From an uncultured Pirellulaceae bacterium (GTDB lineage: Bacteria; Planctomycetota; Planctomycetia; Pirellulales; Pirellulaceae), in NCBI GenBank assembly GCA_937928555.1, contig CALFWR010000072.1:1-64000 (forward strand): DNA of 64,000 bases, read 5' to 3'. Of this stretch, positions 9,406 through 18,041 are shown piece after piece (the stretch's first letter is position 1; each line of letters opens with the position of its first letter). The notes under the pieces are model-generated. The model was not told the DNA's origin. It searched no databases and saw only the letters and a list, made by a program, of their open reading frames with translations. The translations under genes and the position numbers were made by a program.

Positions 9406-10884
9406 TTAGTAGCTTCGTCCCTTTTTGAGTGCTTCAATTTTTCGTTTAAGCTTGTTGATCTCCACTTGGGCTTCCTTGTTTTTCGCCTTAAGTTGGCGTC
9501 TGGTTTTGGAGAAGCCTTCGCGTTCCTTGTACAGCTCATTGATCCGCTCGGACGTTTCGGTTTTGAGTTTTTCCAGTTCCAGAGCCTGGGCTTGGTAAAT
9601 TTTCTCAATCCGCTGCGCGACGTCCTTTCGCATCCGCTCGAGTTCCTGAATCCTCGCCGACTGAGAGTCGTAATCGCGTGTGCTTTTGTCGAGACTTTTT
9701 GCATCTTTCGCAAGCGACCGGGTCAACTTTTTCAGGTCTGTTTCGGCGTACTTGATGCGATCGGCGTAAACCGCAACCGGCGAAAACTCACCTGTCTTGA
9801 GTTTATCGATAACCGCCAGGACCAGTGAAGTCGGAATAGCGAGGCTCGAAACGCGGCCTTCGCGGGCGATGTTGATACCCACAATTCGGCCTTCGATATC
9901 AACGACAGGGCCGCCGCACTGGTTGGCCTGGAGCGCTGTGTCGTGCTGAAAGGCCATCGGAAAGTCCTTGGCTCGTCGGCTTAATTCACTTCCCATCCGG
10001 TTCTGAATTCGGCTACGGCCTCCCATTGGGCCAACCCGATTTCGGTCTTCGAGCGTAAGCAGGAACTCCATCTCTTCGTCGCCGCGGAGAACCTTCAGAG
10101 TGATGCGATTTTCGGGGCTGTACTTACCAATCGATTCTCGCAACGATTCAATGTCATCAATCACATCGTCGTCAAGCTTGAGAATGATATCGCCTGCGCG
10201 GAGACGGGCTTTGGCGGCAGGCAGGCCAGGAATGACGGTGACAATCTCCACACCCTCCTCGGAGTCCTGCATATTGATACCGATGAAAGCACCGCCTCGC
10301 GGAATCTCCCGTTCGTTAACGGCGACAACGCCAATGGCAATTTTTCCTTTTTCGTCTATCGGCGTGACCAGCCACGAACCTCGCAGCGGAGAGTCTTCAT
10401 CGGCCAGCGGCGCCACGGCAAGGCCATCAGCGTCCACTTTCAAAAGAGCCAAATCGTGCTGGGTATCGATCCCGATGACTTCCGCTGCTAGGACTTCGCC
10501 ATCGGCAAGGCGGCACTTGAGTTGCCCACGAAGCTCACTGGCTTTGGTCATGACAATCCCGTCGCTTCCCACAACCGTGCCCACGGCAATTTGCCGCGAA
10601 CCGCTCATCACGCGAACGGTGGACTCCGAAGCAGAAATGGCAACCGGCTTGAATACCGAAAGCAACGACGAATCGGCTCGCGTGACAGACCGACCCGAAC
10701 GAAAACGCCGTTTTCGTGTTTTCTTTTTGGTTTCGGTCGCTTCCGAATTCGCGGGCTCGGCTTTGTTTTCAGCCGCTTCAGCTTTGGTATCCGCCTCGGC
10801 TTTGGTTTGTGCGAAAGAGGCTGGAACCTGTCCAAAAAGAACCAATCCCAAACAGACCAGGAAGATAGACGAGTATCGCTTCAT
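9406..10884 (-). CDS. HtrA-like pseudoprotease with internal PDZ domain and coiled-coil tail
   Basis: A 492-residue protein with a signal peptide (1-25) and an Ala/Glu/Lys-rich linker to about 70. The first half of a trypsin-like fold follows (80-190), including the catalytic-Asp region IDTQHDLALLKVD (Asp144). A PDZ domain lies at about 195-280. The second protease half with NQCGGPVVDIEGRIVGINIA is at 321-340, and a coiled-coil tail runs from about 375 to 490. The His of the usual TAAH motif is replaced (MTKASE, Ser116) and the catalytic Ser is Cys323. The PDZ lies inside the protease domain rather than after it. It is probably catalytically inactive and may bind or scaffold. It lies 35 bases downstream of the active HtrA gene. 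The ATG at 10884 is chosen to place the signal peptide at the N-terminus. Confidence 0.85.
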   Translation of the reverse strand: MKRYSSIFLVCLGLVLFGQVPASFAQTKAEADTKAEAAENKAEPANSEATETKKKTRKRRFRSGRSVTRADSSLLSVFKPVAISASESTVRVMSGSRQIAVGTVVGSDGIVMTKASELRGQLKCRLADGEVLAAEVIGIDTQHDLALLKVDADGLAVAPLADEDSPLRGSWLVTPIDEKGKIAIGVVAVNEREIPRGGAFIGINMQDSEEGVEIVTVIPGLPAAKARLRAGDIILKLDDDVIDDIESLRESIGKYSPENRITLKVLRGDEEMEFLLTLEDRNRVGPMGGRSRIQNRMGSELSRRAKDFPMAFQHDTALQANQCGGPVVDIEGRIVGINIAREGRVSSLAIPTSLVLAVIDKLKTGEFSPVAVYADRIKYAETDLKKLTRSLAKDAKSLDKSTRDYDSQSARIQELERMRKDVAQRIEKIYQAQALELEKLKTETSERINELYKEREGFSKTRRQLKAKNKEAQVEINKLKRKIEALKKGRSY

Positions 10885-10919
10885 GGAACATATCCTTGTT
10901 TTATTCAAGATGACTTTCA

Positions 10920-12167
10920 TTATCGACCTCGCGCCACCGATGATGGTTTGCGGCCGACGGTGACGACAAAGGTTTTCTTTTCGCCCTTTCTGAGCACCTC
11001 AAATTCCACTTCCTGAGAAGGCTTGAGTGTGCCGATGGCTTCTTTGAATTGCCAGTAATCAAAAACTTCCTTGTCATCAATACGAATGATTCGGTCTTTG
11101 AGTTGCAATCCCGCACGTCTCGCGGCGGAGGATCTGCCAAAGCCAGAAACAAGATTCGTTCGCTTTTCGAGTTGCAGACCCAGCAGAGGTTCCCGGTCGA
11201 TGACAACAGGTTCCTTCAGTTCATCCCACTGGTTGACGAACTGGTTCGAAGGAACATGAAAATTGTCGCGAAGCTCTCCGCCAATGCGGCTATGAATCCC
11301 GACCACACGACCGAACATGTCGATCAGCGGGCCACCGGAGTCACCGCCGACGAGCGTGCAGTCGGTTCGGATCACAGTCGGTTTAGCAGACCCAATCCTA
11401 CCGACGCGTAGAACCAGACCACGTTCCTTGTTGATACCACCGGGGTGTCCAATCGCGATCACCCACTGACCGGTGGACAGGTCATTGGAATCGGCGATGT
11501 CGAGGTAAGGAAACTCCGGCAAATCGGGATCGACTTTGAACAAGTCCGAACGACGCCGCGGTCTGGTGGTGTCTTTTTCTTCTTCTGCATCTTTCTCGTC
11601 GGCATCGTCTTCTTCTGTTTTCTGCTTTTGAGAGTCGTCGTCTTCCTGTTTCGTTTCCTCTCTGGACCTTCTTCGATTTTTCTTTTTTTCCATACGGATG
11701 ATTCGCAGGATGCCCGCATCAACGCCGACTGCCAAACCCAGCGTCTGAGCTTTGGCCTTGGTGCCATCAGGGAACGTAATATCCGCCATCAGATTCGGCG
11801 TCGAGATCACGTGGGCGGCGGTGAGAATGTAACCATCGCGCGAGATGACGACCCCGCTACCTTGTCCCATCCCGTTGTTGATATTGACAACCGCCGGTTC
11901 GACTTTTTCGTACAGGGCCTGAACATGGGCCTGCATCGCTTTGAGTTCTTCCAACGATTCGGGCGCTTCGCCGGTCGAGGTAAACTTAAGATCCTCGATC
12001 GCGTCCGGTTCGACCAGGTACTCGAGCTGATCGAGTTCCAAACTCTTGAACTGCTCGTAGATCGAATCGGTCAGACTGTCATCGTCGACCTGAGCCGCAG
12101 TGGAAGAAAGTCCTGCGACGCTGAAGGTCAAGACCAGGAAAAATAGCGTTTTGCCGAAACGGATCAT
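10920..12167 (-). CDS. HtrA/DegP-like secreted serine protease with PDZ domain
   Basis: A 415-residue exported trypsin-like protease with a signal peptide (1-25). The triad is intact: His119 in ILTAAHV, Asp150 in VGVDAGILRI, Ser277 in VGGDSGGPL. A very charged insertion of about 50 residues (159-208, Lys/Arg then Glu/Asp runs) separates the Asp from the second barrel. A C-terminal PDZ domain occupies about 325-410 (GLQLEKRTNLVSGFG onward). It probably acts in envelope protein quality control, paired with the inactive homologue downstream. In-frame ATGs at 12203 and 12251 would extend the N-terminus; 12167 gives the cleanest signal peptide, with no clear RBS at any of them. Confidence 0.87.
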   Translation of the reverse strand: MIRFGKTLFFLVLTFSVAGLSSTAAQVDDDSLTDSIYEQFKSLELDQLEYLVEPDAIEDLKFTSTGEAPESLEELKAMQAHVQALYEKVEPAVVNINNGMGQGSGVVISRDGYILTAAHVISTPNLMADITFPDGTKAKAQTLGLAVGVDAGILRIIRMEKKKNRRRSREETKQEDDDSQKQKTEEDDADEKDAEEEKDTTRPRRRSDLFKVDPDLPEFPYLDIADSNDLSTGQWVIAIGHPGGINKERGLVLRVGRIGSAKPTVIRTDCTLVGGDSGGPLIDMFGRVVGIHSRIGGELRDNFHVPSNQFVNQWDELKEPVVIDREPLLGLQLEKRTNLVSGFGRSSAARRAGLQLKDRIIRIDDKEVFDYWQFKEAIGTLKPSQEVEFEVLRKGEKKTFVVTVGRKPSSVARGR

Positions 12168-12319
12168 TTGAATTTTGCCAATCGAAGGGAAACGGCTTTT
12201 CATCGTTTTAACTGTATAAGTGTACGTCACATTTATGTACGCCACACCCAATTAAGACTGCACGGATATCGTGTATCATACTGGGAATCCCAAAATTACG
12301 TAATTTACCGGCGTTTATC

Positions 12320-13216
12320 TTGAAAAGACTTGTCATTGGATGCGGATTTCTGGGCAAACCACTGGCTCAACACTGGCTTTACGGTGGAGATCATGTGTAC
12401 GTCACAACACGTTTCGAGGATCGTTTAGCGGACTTGCAACGGCTTGGACTTTCACCCATCGTAGCCGATATCACGATCCGCGGCTCGCTTGAAGCCCTTG
12501 GCAAAACGCAAGTCGAATCGCCACTGGACACGATCGTTGTGGCGGTAGGGATGGATCGCACCCGTTACGACAGTGTTCATTCTGTTTACGTCGATGGGCT
12601 AAGAAACGTTCTTCATGTCCTGGAAGATTCCACTCCGGATTCCCATCGCCCGCACTTGATCTACGTCAGTTCAACCGGCGTGTACGGAGACTTCGCAGGA
12701 GCATGGGTCGATGAAGACTCCCACACGGAGCCCCAACGCGAAGGCGGCCAAGCCTGCCTTGCGGCGGAGCAACTGCTGCAGGAAAGTTCGTTCGCAGATC
12801 AAACGACGATTCTCAGAATGGCGGGACTGTATGGTGGAGAGCGGGTTCCGACACTGGCAAAGATCAAATCCGGCAACTGGGAGAAACTTTCCCCGGATGG
12901 CTTTTTGAATCTCATCCACCGTGACGATGCCGTTGCCGCGATCGCCGCGATTGCAGAAAAGAGGCTGACGGGCGAAACCTTTTGCGTTGTCGATTCGCAC
13001 CCGACGTTACGGCGAGATTACTATCAATACATTGCTGACCAGATGGGGCTGGGACCGATCCAATGGCCCCGGCAATCAAACGTGGACCCCAATTCGCGTT
13101 CATCGAGCAGCAAACGGATTCGCAACGACAAGCTGTTTGCTGCGACGGGATTGGCTCTCAAGCATCCGGATTTTCGCAGCGGCCTGGCAGAGTGTTTTGC
13201 CGGCCCACAAAGCTGA
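12320..13216 (+). CDS. NAD-dependent epimerase/dehydratase-like SDR protein
   Basis: A 298-residue Rossmann-fold protein of the extended/atypical SDR type. The nucleotide-binding motif is at the very start (LVIGCGFLGKPLAQHW). A catalytic-type YVSSTGVYGDFAGAWVDE follows, then LRMAGLYGGER and the substrate-region FLNLIHRDDAVAAI. These match YeeZ/YbjS-like SDR proteins, whose substrates are mostly unknown. The start codon is TTG at 12320, which directly precedes the nucleotide-binding strand. The gene is divergent from the HtrA pair and has no operon partner. Confidence 0.8.
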   Translation: MKRLVIGCGFLGKPLAQHWLYGGDHVYVTTRFEDRLADLQRLGLSPIVADITIRGSLEALGKTQVESPLDTIVVAVGMDRTRYDSVHSVYVDGLRNVLHVLEDSTPDSHRPHLIYVSSTGVYGDFAGAWVDEDSHTEPQREGGQACLAAEQLLQESSFADQTTILRMAGLYGGERVPTLAKIKSGNWEKLSPDGFLNLIHRDDAVAAIAAIAEKRLTGETFCVVDSHPTLRRDYYQYIADQMGLGPIQWPRQSNVDPNSRSSSSKRIRNDKLFAATGLALKHPDFRSGLAECFAGPQS

Positions 13217-13437
13217 TAGCATCGCTGCCCGCAGAGTTTACCCAGCCCTCAGTTGCCTGGCTGGCCAGAAATTACTCGCGTAAACTTCTTCGATTGTGCC
13301 AGCGGCTTCGGATATTCGTCTCAATCCCGTTGTCCGATTTCGCCGAAGCATACTTCCACGGAAGCACTTTGCTTTTCGCGCTTTAACAAAGTTGACCCAG
13401 TCCAGGCGGCGCTGCCGTCCCAACGGAGGAACTCTCC

Positions 13438-13764
13438 ATGTTTCGTCGAATTTGCACAATCGTAGTCTGTGCTGTCGCCATCGCGATGACCAGCGGTGAA
13501 GAATTGCAGGCTCAGCAAAAGGCTTATGGCGCCAACTGGGGTGCACGACAGACCTCAAGCAACCTGAGCCGCTTTTACCATTACCCTTATGTAACATACC
13601 CGCACAACTATTGGGGCAGCGAGTACTTCCGCAGCGCGGACAACCTGTACCATCGCTATCCACCCGAAATGCGCGTCCCGGTTTACAATCGCTCGTGGCA
13701 AAACTTTTACCCGCAACCCCGACGTTACCACTGGGGTCACCACTTCATCCTCGACGTGTTCTAA
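13438..13764 (+). CDS. Small secreted Tyr/Trp-rich planctomycete protein
   Basis: A 108-residue protein with a signal peptide (MFRRICTIVVCAVAIAMTS) and a mature part dense in aromatic residues: YHYPYVTYPHNYWGSEYF, MRVPVYNRSW, RRYHWGHHFILDVF. This matches, from memory, small secreted planctomycete proteins sometimes labelled calmodulin-binding; I would not rely on that label. It probably resides in the cell envelope. It is followed directly by an inverted-repeat element that separates it from a downstream terminator. Confidence 0.75.
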   Translation: MFRRICTIVVCAVAIAMTSGEELQAQQKAYGANWGARQTSSNLSRFYHYPYVTYPHNYWGSEYFRSADNLYHRYPPEMRVPVYNRSWQNFYPQPRRYHWGHHFILDVF

Positions 13765-13765
13765 A

Positions 13766-13953
13766 CCCGAATTATTCACGACGACGGGCGTTGATTCGCG
13801 TTGAACCACACGGACACGAAGGCCAAAGCTTGATTGTCGCCCCGATTTCGGTTCACCTCGTTGACGAAGTCCAGACCAGAGACTCTTTTCCAACCGGTGC
13901 GATGTTCATTGGCTAAACTGAAAGTTACGCCCACGCCTCGTGAATAATCCGGG
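13766..13953 (-). repeat. MITE-like inverted-repeat element, copy 2
   Basis: A 188-bp element with terminal inverted repeats CCCGAATTATTCACGACGAC and its partner ending CGTGAATAATCCGGG. Perfect 5-bp flanking duplications CTAAA lie at 13761-13765 and 13954-13958. The orientation is inverted relative to copy 1. The body belongs to the second subfamily (with copies 48670-48857 and 54557-54743). It lies between the small secreted protein gene and its probable terminator. Confidence 0.92.
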
Positions 13954-13988
13954 CTAAAGAGGAACGGCGGGATAAATGAGAACGCTCA

Positions 13989-14017
13989 AAGCGACGGTTG
14001 CGATGCCGTCGCTTTTT
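13989..14017 (+). terminator. Rho-independent terminator
   Basis: Stem GCGACGG / CCGTCGC with an eight-base loop and six T. It lies between the small secreted protein gene and the 3' end of ruvA. On the plus strand it would end transcripts of the former, but the inverted-repeat element now intervenes. Confidence 0.8.
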
Positions 14018-14130
14018 TCGTTTGGCATCGGCGAAACAAATGAGTGTCGCATTGGATTTCACCCGCAATCCCCCGGTTGCAGCGAATTCTGGCGAATCCC
14101 ACTCCCGAATCGGACATGTTCTTCGATTGA

Positions 14131-14766
14131 TTAGCCTTCGTTTCTCTTGTCGTACACGGCACTCAGAAACGCATCCACGTCCTTGAATTTCTTTTTCTCG
14201 ACAAGGACTTCGTCGACCATCTTGCGGGCTTCCTGATCGGCGTGGCCAAAGGAAACCAGAATCTGCAAGACTTCTTCGGCAATCGACGGCGCGGTCATCG
14301 GCGAGTCTCCTTCGGCTCCGTCTGCGGGTATCAACAGGGCGAACCGAGCCATCTTGCGGCGAAGTTCGGCAACGATTTTCTCGGCCATCTTGGGACCGAT
14401 TCCGGGAAGCGTCGTCAGTCCCTTGACGTCCTGGCTTTCGATCGTGCGGGCGACTTCGGGGACAGGGCGGACCATCGCGCGGAGCGCTTTTTTGACACCA
14501 AGGCCACCAACGGAACAGAAAGCTTCAAAGAACTGCTTTTCTGCGATCGACGTAAAACCGATCAGCCGCGGAGTCATGCGGCCGCCTTTTTGGACGTTGC
14601 CGTCAATGTACTGAATCGTATGCAGCGAGATCTTTTCGTGCAGGTTCAGCTGAATCTGCCGACGTGTGAACTCGGGAACGAGGACTTCGTATTCAAAAGG
14701 CGCCACTTCGATCGTTGCGCATTGTTCGGAAAGCTCCAGCAAGACGCCGGAAATTTTGGTGATCAT
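14131..14766 (-). CDS. ruvA: Holliday junction branch-migration protein RuvA
   Basis: DNA-binding subunit that targets the RuvB motor to Holliday junctions. The 211 residues show the N-terminal OB-fold ([12 protein letters not shown] onward), the helix-hairpin-helix region with [13 protein letters not shown] and [18 protein letters not shown], and a C-terminal RuvB-interacting domain. The ATG at 14766 overlaps the ruvC stop (ATGA), so ruvA is coupled to ruvC. An in-frame ATG at 14805 would add 13 residues within ruvC and is not preferred. ruvB is not in the window. Confidence 0.95.
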   Translation of the reverse strand: MITKISGVLLELSEQCATIEVAPFEYEVLVPEFTRRQIQLNLHEKISLHTIQYIDGNVQKGGRMTPRLIGFTSIAEKQFFEAFCSVGGLGVKKALRAMVRPVPEVARTIESQDVKGLTTLPGIGPKMAEKIVAELRRKMARFALLIPADGAEGDSPMTAPSIAEEVLQILVSFGHADQEARKMVDEVLVEKKKFKDVDAFLSAVYDKRNEG

Positions 14767-15266
14767 AAAAGTGCACCTGGCCGTGAAGCCATAAAGTGAT
14801 GACAAATAGCGATTGCAGCAGCGTCGGCCACGTCGGCCGGCTCGGGAACTGATTCGAGTTGAAGCTGATTGGCGACGGCGAACTGCACCTGGTCTTTGGG
14901 CGCCCGACCGTTACCGGTCATGACTTTTTTGACTTGCGTCGCGGCGTAAGAGTGCACCGGAACATTCTGATTCGCACACGCTAGACAAATCACGCCCCTT
15001 GCATGCCCCATGATGATCGCCGTTTTTGCCCGCTCATAGTGACTGTAAAGTTCTTCCAGACCGACAACGTGTGGCTTGAACCGATCCACAACTTCGGTGA
15101 CGCCGTCGTAGATATCCTTGAGACGATCCTGCAATGAGTCGCGCCGGTTGCTGCGGACGATGCCGCCTTCTTCGAGCCGAAACTGGCCACCGTCAACGGA
15201 CAGGACACAGTAGCCGGTAATGTTCAGGCCTGGGTCGATACCAAGAATCCTTGTGGGCTGTTGCAT
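14763..15266 (-). CDS. ruvC: Crossover junction endodeoxyribonuclease RuvC
   Basis: Resolves Holliday junctions by symmetrical nicking. The 167 residues contain the RNase H-like active-site acidic motifs: LGIDPGLNITGY (first Asp), VVGLEELYSHYERAKTAI (Glu) and the C-terminal DVADAAAIAICHH. The start at 15266 has a GGAGA site upstream (GGAGAAAATCACATG). An alternative start at 15326 adds 20 residues that do not fit the family. Operon order is ispF, ruvC, ruvA, with a 97-base gap after ispF and an ATGA overlap with ruvA. Confidence 0.95.
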   Translation of the reverse strand: MQQPTRILGIDPGLNITGYCVLSVDGGQFRLEEGGIVRSNRRDSLQDRLKDIYDGVTEVVDRFKPHVVGLEELYSHYERAKTAIIMGHARGVICLACANQNVPVHSYAATQVKKVMTGNGRAPKDQVQFAVANQLQLESVPEPADVADAAAIAICHHFMASRPGALL

Positions 15267-15363
15267 GTGATTTTCTCCGTCGGTGCCGAGCGAATATCTG
15301 AGAAGTTGGGTTGGAATTGAGAGCAAGCTTCCGCAGCGTGACGACTACGGCCAGTGATGAAAG

Positions 15364-15849
15364 TCAGTTTTCTTTCCGCAGAAGCAATGCGACGCACTGG
15401 GCTTGCATGATTTTCCCGGTTCCGACATCGCCAATGCCTTCGCCTGTTTTGGCTTTGATGCCAACGGTGTCCGGGGAGACCTCCAAAATCTGGCCAACCC
15501 GGATGGCCATCGCACGTTTGTACTGGGAAAGCTTGGGCCGCTGCGCGAACACGATGCAGTCCATATTGGCCAATGTGTAGCCCTGTTGTTGAACTTCGAC
15601 CCACGCCTTCTGAAGCATCTGAGCCGAATCGCGATTGAGATTTTCCGCAGCGGTGTCGGGAAACATCTCGCCGATATCACCCATCGCCGCGGCACCGAGA
15701 ATCGCGTCAGTGATCGCGTGCAGCAACACGTCGGCGTCGCTGTGACCGGCCAGATGAGAATCAAAGTCAATCGTCACGCCGCCAAGCCGCAACGGACCGC
15801 CCGGTTCGAGGCGGTGCGTGTCATGCCCAATTCCAATCCTGAAGTCCAT
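15364..15849 (-). CDS. ispF: 2-C-methyl-D-erythritol 2,4-cyclodiphosphate synthase IspF
   Basis: Fifth step of the MEP isoprenoid pathway, releasing CMP to form the cyclic diphosphate. The 161 residues fit the family. Zinc ligands are in GIGHDTHRLEPGG and HLAGHSDADVLLHAITDA. GDIGEMFPDT and the C-terminal KAKTGEGIGDVGTG region, where the usual Thr-rich nucleotide loop sits, are present. It is the first gene of the ispF-ruvC-ruvA group, divergent from the ABC ATPase gene. Confidence 0.95.
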   Translation of the reverse strand: MDFRIGIGHDTHRLEPGGPLRLGGVTIDFDSHLAGHSDADVLLHAITDAILGAAAMGDIGEMFPDTAAENLNRDSAQMLQKAWVEVQQQGYTLANMDCIVFAQRPKLSQYKRAMAIRVGQILEVSPDTVGIKAKTGEGIGDVGTGKIMQAQCVALLLRKEN

Positions 15850-15998
15850 CCGTGGCCTGTTGCTGTAATCGCCGTTGCTGTGATCGTCGACGAAAATTAT
15901 AGCGAGACCCGAGCATTAACCACAGTCCCGACGGTTGGCTCCTGTTGCGCGATGCAGATCGATCTATAATCCGGGTTTGCACTCTTTTCAGGCGCCCG

Positions 15999-17015
15999 AT
16001 GGCTGTCATCGAAATCGACAATTTGTCCAAGTCGTACCGTGTGTACCAGAAAAAAGAAGGAGTTCTGGCATCCCTGAAAGGTCTTTTTCACCGCGAGTAC
16101 AAGGAGATTCATGCCGTTCAGGGAATCGACCTGCGCGTCGAGCGGGGAGAGTTCGTGGCCTTTTTGGGGCCCAATGGTGCCGGCAAAACGACAACGCTGA
16201 AGCTGCTTTCGGGGGTCATCAATCCGACCGGCGGAACGTGCCGCGTGATGGGCTTTGTTCCCTGGGAACGCCAAAACGAATACCGCCGTCGGTTTGCACT
16301 GGTGATGGGGCAAAAGAACCAACTGTGGTGGGATTTACCGGCGATGGAATCCTTTCGCCTGAACCAACACATCTATGGCGTTCCCGCAGAAGAGTTCGAT
16401 CGCACCCGCGACGAGTTGACCGACATGCTGGACGTGACCCGATTGCTGTCGCAGCCAGTCCGCGAGCTTTCGCTTGGCGAACGAATGAAGATGGAGCTGA
16501 TCGCGGCGTTGCTTCACAAGCCCGATGTGCTGTTCCTGGACGAACCGACGATCGGCCTAGACGTCGTGGCTCAGCACAAGATCCAGCAGTTCCTCAAGCA
16601 CTACCAGGAAGAACGCAAAAACACGATCCTGCTGACCAGCCACTACATGAAAGACATCGCGGCACTTTGCAAACGCGTTGTCATCATTGCGGCCGGTTCG
16701 ATCTATCATGACGGATCATTGGAGGAGATTGTCGATCGCTTCAGCAAAGACAAAATCGTGACGTTGCAAATGGAAAAGAAAGAGTCACTCGAAGGCCTGA
16801 AGGATCTTCCCAACGTGATTTCGGTAGAAGCCCCCCGCATCAAGTTCCGCGTCGATCGCGAAGACGTCGGCCAGACGCTTTCTGAAATTCTCAGTATTCA
16901 CGAAGTGGACGACATCGTGGTCGAAGACCCGCCGCTCGAAGAAGTGATCTCCAACGCGTTCTCTGACGCCGAAGCGCAACGCAACGCCGAAAAGATCGCT
17001 CCGACCAATGCGTGA
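15999..17015 (+). CDS. ABC-2 type exporter, ATP-binding subunit
   Basis: A 338-residue ATPase: Walker A GPNGAGKTTTLKLL, a Q-loop in VMGQKNQLWWDL, signature LSLGERMKME and Walker B VLFLDEPTIGLD. A C-terminal extension of about 80 residues follows. The QKNQLWWDLP stretch is typical of the COG4586-type ATPases that work with two membrane proteins of the COG4587/COG3694 type. Such permeases are found at 24137-25863, about 7 kb downstream on the same strand, separated by the radical SAM cluster. The ATG at 15999 gives MAVIEIDNLSKSY, the expected start. The substrate is unknown. Confidence 0.9.
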   Translation: MAVIEIDNLSKSYRVYQKKEGVLASLKGLFHREYKEIHAVQGIDLRVERGEFVAFLGPNGAGKTTTLKLLSGVINPTGGTCRVMGFVPWERQNEYRRRFALVMGQKNQLWWDLPAMESFRLNQHIYGVPAEEFDRTRDELTDMLDVTRLLSQPVRELSLGERMKMELIAALLHKPDVLFLDEPTIGLDVVAQHKIQQFLKHYQEERKNTILLTSHYMKDIAALCKRVVIIAAGSIYHDGSLEEIVDRFSKDKIVTLQMEKKESLEGLKDLPNVISVEAPRIKFRVDREDVGQTLSEILSIHEVDDIVVEDPPLEEVISNAFSDAEAQRNAEKIAPTNA

Positions 17016-17177
17016 CCGCCCGCTAACCCTGGGCAACCTTGTGCCCCAGGGCTTTGGCGCAATCTGGAACGGTGAATCGGTATTCTGCGACGCGGAATCC
17101 GCGCTGACAACGCGCCCGCGATCTGTCGCGGTTGTTCGCAACCGACAGCCGACCGTGCGAGCCAAATGGGTTACCGA

Positions 17178-18041
17178 TCAGGATTCGGTATCCAGTGGAA
17201 TACGCTCCAGAATCGAATCGCCAAACACGGCGTCCATCTTGAGCTCTTTCAGGTGAACGTAACCAATGTGACATCCGCAGGTTGCGTTGGTGCAAAGCCG
17301 CGGTTTAAGGACTTGGTTCAGGTCGTCCACGTACAAGTTACCAATGATCGATTTGATGAAATGGCATCGTCGAATACTGCCGTCGCCATCAACCGAAATC
17401 GTGGTGTGCCCTGTGTTGCATGGCTTGCCATCGCTGGGGTGGCGAAAGTTGTTGACCGGGAACAAAGGATCAATGCCGGTAAACTGTTCGATCAATCCCG
17501 AGTCGTAGTAGTTGGCTTCTCGCTTGAACGCGTTGATCCACAGGTAGACGTTCCGATCAAGCTCTGCACGCAAGGCAACGATCTCATCGCGGTGTTCCTT
17601 CAGTCCCACTGTCCCGACGCTGTAACGGATCTTCATCGCATCCAACTGGCGACACTGGGCAACAAAGTCCGCACGTGAAACTTCGTCGGGGTGATAGGTA
17701 CACCAAAGTGCCAGGGCCTTCCGTTCTGCTTTGTCCAGCCATTGAAGCGGCGCCGAAAGGTTCGTCTGAACCGCAACTCTAACAACGTGCTGCATGTGAC
17801 TGAGCCCAACCATGGCATCGCGATACCAACGCCGCGTCAAGGCTTCGCCCCAAGGCGTGAACAGCACACCAACCTCTCGCTGATCGTTCGCTGCAACCCA
17901 ATCCACAAACCGGTCCAGGCATTCGCGGTCCACACGCAGTTCTGCAGCCGTTTCATGCTTTTTCGCGAAAGGACAATAATGGCAGCGGTAATTGCAGCTC
18001 GACAACGGTCCGCGATACAGAATGTTCAGGCGCTGTCCCAA
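17178..18041 (-). CDS. STM4011-type radical SAM protein
   Basis: A 287-residue radical SAM enzyme. The start region carries the cluster motif LYRGPLSSCNYRCHYCPFAK, with Cys16, Cys20 and Cys23 binding the [4Fe-4S] cluster. A later CNTGHTTISVDGDGSIRRCHF and terminal CGCHIGYVHLKEL add five Cys that could hold an auxiliary cluster. The whole pattern matches my recollection of the STM4011 family; its reaction is unknown. The TTG at 18041 is chosen because GGAGGG lies six bases upstream; a GTG at 18086 is the alternative. It overlaps the end of the STM4012-type gene by 16 bases and is last in a three-gene minus-strand operon. Confidence 0.88.
   Translation of the reverse strand: MGQRLNILYRGPLSSCNYRCHYCPFAKKHETAAELRVDRECLDRFVDWVAANDQREVGVLFTPWGEALTRRWYRDAMVGLSHMQHVVRVAVQTNLSAPLQWLDKAERKALALWCTYHPDEVSRADFVAQCRQLDAMKIRYSVGTVGLKEHRDEIVALRAELDRNVYLWINAFKREANYYDSGLIEQFTGIDPLFPVNNFRHPSDGKPCNTGHTTISVDGDGSIRRCHFIKSIIGNLYVDDLNQVLKPRLCTNATCGCHIGYVHLKELKMDAVFGDSILERIPLDTES

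Noticed and set aside
17016-17060. Hairpin CCCTGGGC/GCCCCAGGG after the ABC ATPase gene as a terminator
   Set aside because: The stem is good but no T-run follows, so an intrinsic terminator is not supported.
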